Positions 60,794 to 64,000 of a stretch of 64,000 nucleotides of DNA are shown one piece after another. The stretch covers positions 35,800,762 through 35,864,761 of the forward strand of contig JASFXZ010000003.1 of assembly GCA_032209605.1 (NCBI GenBank). The letters run 5' to 3'. A model generated the notes under the pieces. It was not told the DNA's origin, did not search any database, and worked only from the letters and a program-made list of their open reading frames with translations. Made by a program: the position numbers and the translations under genes. Source of the DNA: Mactromeris polynyma (lineage: Eukaryota > Mollusca > Bivalvia > Venerida > Mactridae). Within the stretch, counting starts at the first letter, position 1; every line of letters starts with the position of its first letter.

Positions 60794-62497
60794 AACTAAC
60801 GAGCCACAGCTTCAAGGCAAATTGTTGACAGAATATATTGAGGTTCATTTTATGATATTTTATGTTGTTTTATTCTGATCCTTTTGTTTAATGGCTCCAT
60901 ATTTGTAGCTTTGAGGAAGTATTCACATGCAAGATTCGTCATCGCAGTCAAGGTTAAGTTTATTTGTTTCTGTATAAAAGGAAATATAGAAAGTAGTCAT
61001 AAAAGTATGGCGATATCACCCGGCATATTTTAAGACGCTTCGATGTCATTAAATGCTGGAACACGCTCATTAGGCCTACACTAGAACGCTCAGTTATTAT
61101 CTGTATGGTCGCTTATTGCAACAGTTAATAAGAAGACGTATGATATATAATAAAATTCTATGAAGCAAATGTTATATTTAGCATCGCAATATTGATTGTG
61201 ACAAACAAATATTGTATTGAACCAATAGTTGACGAGGTAGTTTCGGTTAACGTAAGTTTTATTTTAGGTAATAGTGAATATCGAAAAAGCTTCCAAAACG
61301 TTTACAACTGAATCAGAAAATATCTTCCAGTCTGCCGAACGACTACATTTGAATCATCCTTTAAAGTTTTGTACTTTCCAATACCACAATCCACATTTTG
61401 GGGACGAGTACGCATGTTACATTTCCTTTAATAAATGATTATTAATAAGAATGTTTATATAACTGGACAAAAACAAATATTGAAGAACAGAAGAGCCACG
61501 GTAGTTAAATCGGTGCCAATTTCTGTAGTCGACGCGTCGCAAACAACATCAAAATCAAAGCGCTGATAGCGCCGCTGAAGGTCTGATGTTGCAGATAGCT
61601 GAATTGAAGAGTTTGCTTGCCTTGTGTATATCTTATTTCATGTTTGTAAGCAAATTATCATATTAACTACTGTATTTCCATATGAAGTTACGAGTATTTT
61701 TCCATTAGTTATTTCGTGCAGACAATACAAGTCGTTATATCTTGTGCATCAGTGATAACCCTGGTTTAGAAGTCCGTGGTTGTAATATCATTATAAGAAC
61801 ATTCACAATCTGTCTGTTACTACTTAAAGCAATCGCTGTTGACCAGAAAGTTGGCAATTTAAAGAAACCAAAATTAGGCGAAAGCCTTGCCATGTGTTGT
61901 GACAAGTTTATCATTTTAGACATTCAATTTTATGTATTAACTCTATACACTGTATAGTAAATTGGTACATGTAGAATGACGTTTGATGATGTTTGACATT
62001 CCGGTAAATGCACACAAATATCAAAAGTATTTTTGGAAAGGAGAGAAAGTATACTAGCTTATGCATTCGAGTTTTTTAAAATTATATCAATATAAATTAA
62101 AAAAAACTAGATTTTCCGTACTCATCCCTTGTTTCTGTTATACAATTTATGTTGTTTTTTTTTTATTCTCGATATCACGATGTTGATTTGATTATTATCT
62201 GTGTATGCATGTGTTTCTTTTGCAAATTGAACGCTTGTTAAACTAGCCTGATTTACCGGACAACATGTACAATTTAACAATACCAAAAGTTCAAATAACT
62301 TCACTGTTTTTCAATACTTTTACAAAATCATAGCAGTATTAGTTGAAGGACTGTATAACGATAAAACATATATCATTTAGCTAGATAATTATTACTAAAA
62401 AGCAAATATGGCCATTTCCTTCTGCCTATATCGCCTTAACATCGTGCTCGAATCGCAATGAAAACAAAGACCGGATTTAACGTCTGACCGAACTTCA

Positions 62498-62650
62498 GGG
62501 GCCTCATTCACAAACGTTTCTAGGCCCGTCAAAATCTTACACTTATGTTTAGACTTAGACTTTGGCTTAGACTTCCATAATTTATTCCATTCACAAAACA
62601 AAGTCTATATTTCAAATTAGACTTATGACGTGAAGTATGAAATCATAAGC
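62498..62650 (+). mobile_element. Element end related to the 59.4-kb foldback MITE
   Basis: GGGGCCTCATTCACAAACGT shares the ATTCACAAACG terminal motif, followed by GACTTAGACTTTGGCTTAGA-type words. The matching right end was not securely found; a GGCTTAAGCC-rich stretch near 62985 is a weak candidate. Confidence 0.45.
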
Positions 62651-64000
62651 CTACTTTTGTAGACTTATATGGTAATAAAGTAGTAACGTTGCCGTCATAT
62701 AGTACAGACGTCAATATTTCATAGCAAGAATATCGCAGAAATTGTTCATGTATGCTACCATTTAGCATTGTAATCAATAGTAAAATGTAAACAAGGCCAC
62801 CGCTGTATTGACTCCATGTATGCTTGTCATGTATAGTTTAACAAATTTCAGCATTTTATTATGCAATGTAAAGTGACATGTGCTGAACTACTAATTCCCC
62901 GCGTTGTTTACTGCGTACTTCGCACTTAGGGAAATAAGGTCAAATGCACAGCATCTGAAATGTAGCATACGTACTATGACCTTTGGCTTAAGCCCCAGGC
63001 CAAAACTTAATGGACGAGTCAAATCTAAGTCCATAGTAGGTAGATATCGCGACTGTTTTACACTCTTCTACAAAAAATCTTCCTACCAACAAACTATTGA
63101 GCGACAATTGTGAATCAACTTTAAAATACTGACTGATTCTCGATAACAGACAGATAATTGACCAAAGAGTTTCGAATAATTTGCAACTGGTTACTTTCAA
63201 ACAATTAATCACCCTGCAAATGTATTACTTTACAACGGAATACCTTAATATAACTTTGTTTGCTTTCCGTAAGATCAAATTCTATTTGTGGTAAAAGTCA
63301 GCACGCTCAATAGAAATCACGCTACAAGGCCTGTGTACAATTTGCTCTATTCCCCAATGCATTCTGTATTTTCCGTGTTTGTTACTTATTTATATCGACT
63401 TGTGTTTGTAAATACTTAGCTCAATATAATAGTAAAGTAACCATATGCTGGTATCTACATTAAGTTATCGCAAAATCAATGACATTCCAAACAAAAGTTA
63501 AAAGGTTTGGCCATACTACGCTATAAATATGGTATAATCATATCCATAGGTAATAGGAAAGAATTTACCACGTCAATGTATGGTCAAAGAGACATACACG
63601 TACTACCGATATCATGAAATATCCTACATCACGGACGCGCAAGAGCACACCAATTCCCTACTTTGAATGATCAAAGAGATATGAAAGCTTTACAAAGGAA
63701 GACACAAAACACGACAACAAACAGCGGATACCAGAATGAACTCAATGACTGACGAAACAAATACATGTCCTTAATATAAAAACAAAGATAATGAAAATGT
63801 ACAATGTACGATTGACAAAGAAAGATTGTGATTTCTTATTCATCATTCCATATGCAAATAAACGGCAAATCAGGGACCGTGAAATTATGAACATCACTTT
63901 TCCGCAATTCACGAATTCAGATAAACTTTTGAACCCATGAACTATTGAATCACAGAGTTAATGATGTTAAAGGTCAAGATTCCAAAACGTAGTTTGCAAT

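Larger units (their letters stand above)
45055..64000. other. Upstream flank or 5' intron of the cyclase gene; repeat-rich, no exon recognised
   Basis: Expected to contain or precede the remaining ectodomain exons, none of which I could identify. 45060-49015 and 60800-64000 show only AT-rich sequence and unsupported short frames. 49.0-60.5 kb is the segmental duplication with its later insertions. Confidence 0.5.

Overview
This is an AT-rich, intron-dominated piece of an animal nuclear genome, most likely a bivalve mollusc and possibly a mussel-like one. The species call is an inference. It rests on low coding density, canonical GT-AG introns, a receptor guanylate cyclase of invertebrate type, tRNA-derived SINEs that look like those widespread in bivalves, CR1/L2-like LINE tails, a Penelope-like GIY-YIG relic and many short foldback (MITE) elements. 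There is no bacterial-style operon, CRISPR array or rRNA gene.

The one gene supported here is on the minus strand. It is part of a natriuretic-peptide-receptor-like (membrane) guanylate cyclase. Six exons read from high to low coordinates: end of the extracellular ligand-binding domain (44900-45054), Cys-pair stalk plus transmembrane helix (41129-41313), juxtamembrane start of the kinase-homology domain (24500-24614), Ser-rich segment and N-lobe (14300-14452), middle of the domain (12089-12193), and its following piece (8172-8243). All five junctions keep frame exactly, and their order matches the protein. The rest of the kinase-homology domain, the dimerisation helix and the cyclase catalytic domain are not seen and should lie beyond position 1. 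Most of the extracellular domain and the start codon are also not seen; they lie above 45054 or outside the window.

The introns and flank carry the rest. 1-8.2 kb: MITE copies, a 32-bp tandem array and a Penelope relic containing a 24-bp minisatellite. 8.2-24.5 kb: a 19-unit 26-bp array, a 57-bp-armed hairpin, more MITE copies carrying perfect TGACGTCA sites, two LINE tails and a candidate alternative exon. 24.6-41.1 kb: nested and long-range inverted repeats. 41.3-44.9 kb: a dispersed repeat and a tRNA-like SINE. 49-60.5 kb: an old tandem segmental duplication with a SINE shared by both large copies, later insertions in one copy, and a CpG-rich island of CGTACG motifs (52.84-53.67 kb) around a tiny basic ORF at the junction.

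Nearly all other open frames are short, lack conservation between duplicated copies or fall in repeats, so they are not called as genes. No gene-scale system unknown to me is evident. The most unusual items are the minisatellite inside the GIY-YIG reading frame, the MITE-borne CRE palindromes, the CGTACG island and the candidate alternative first exon.
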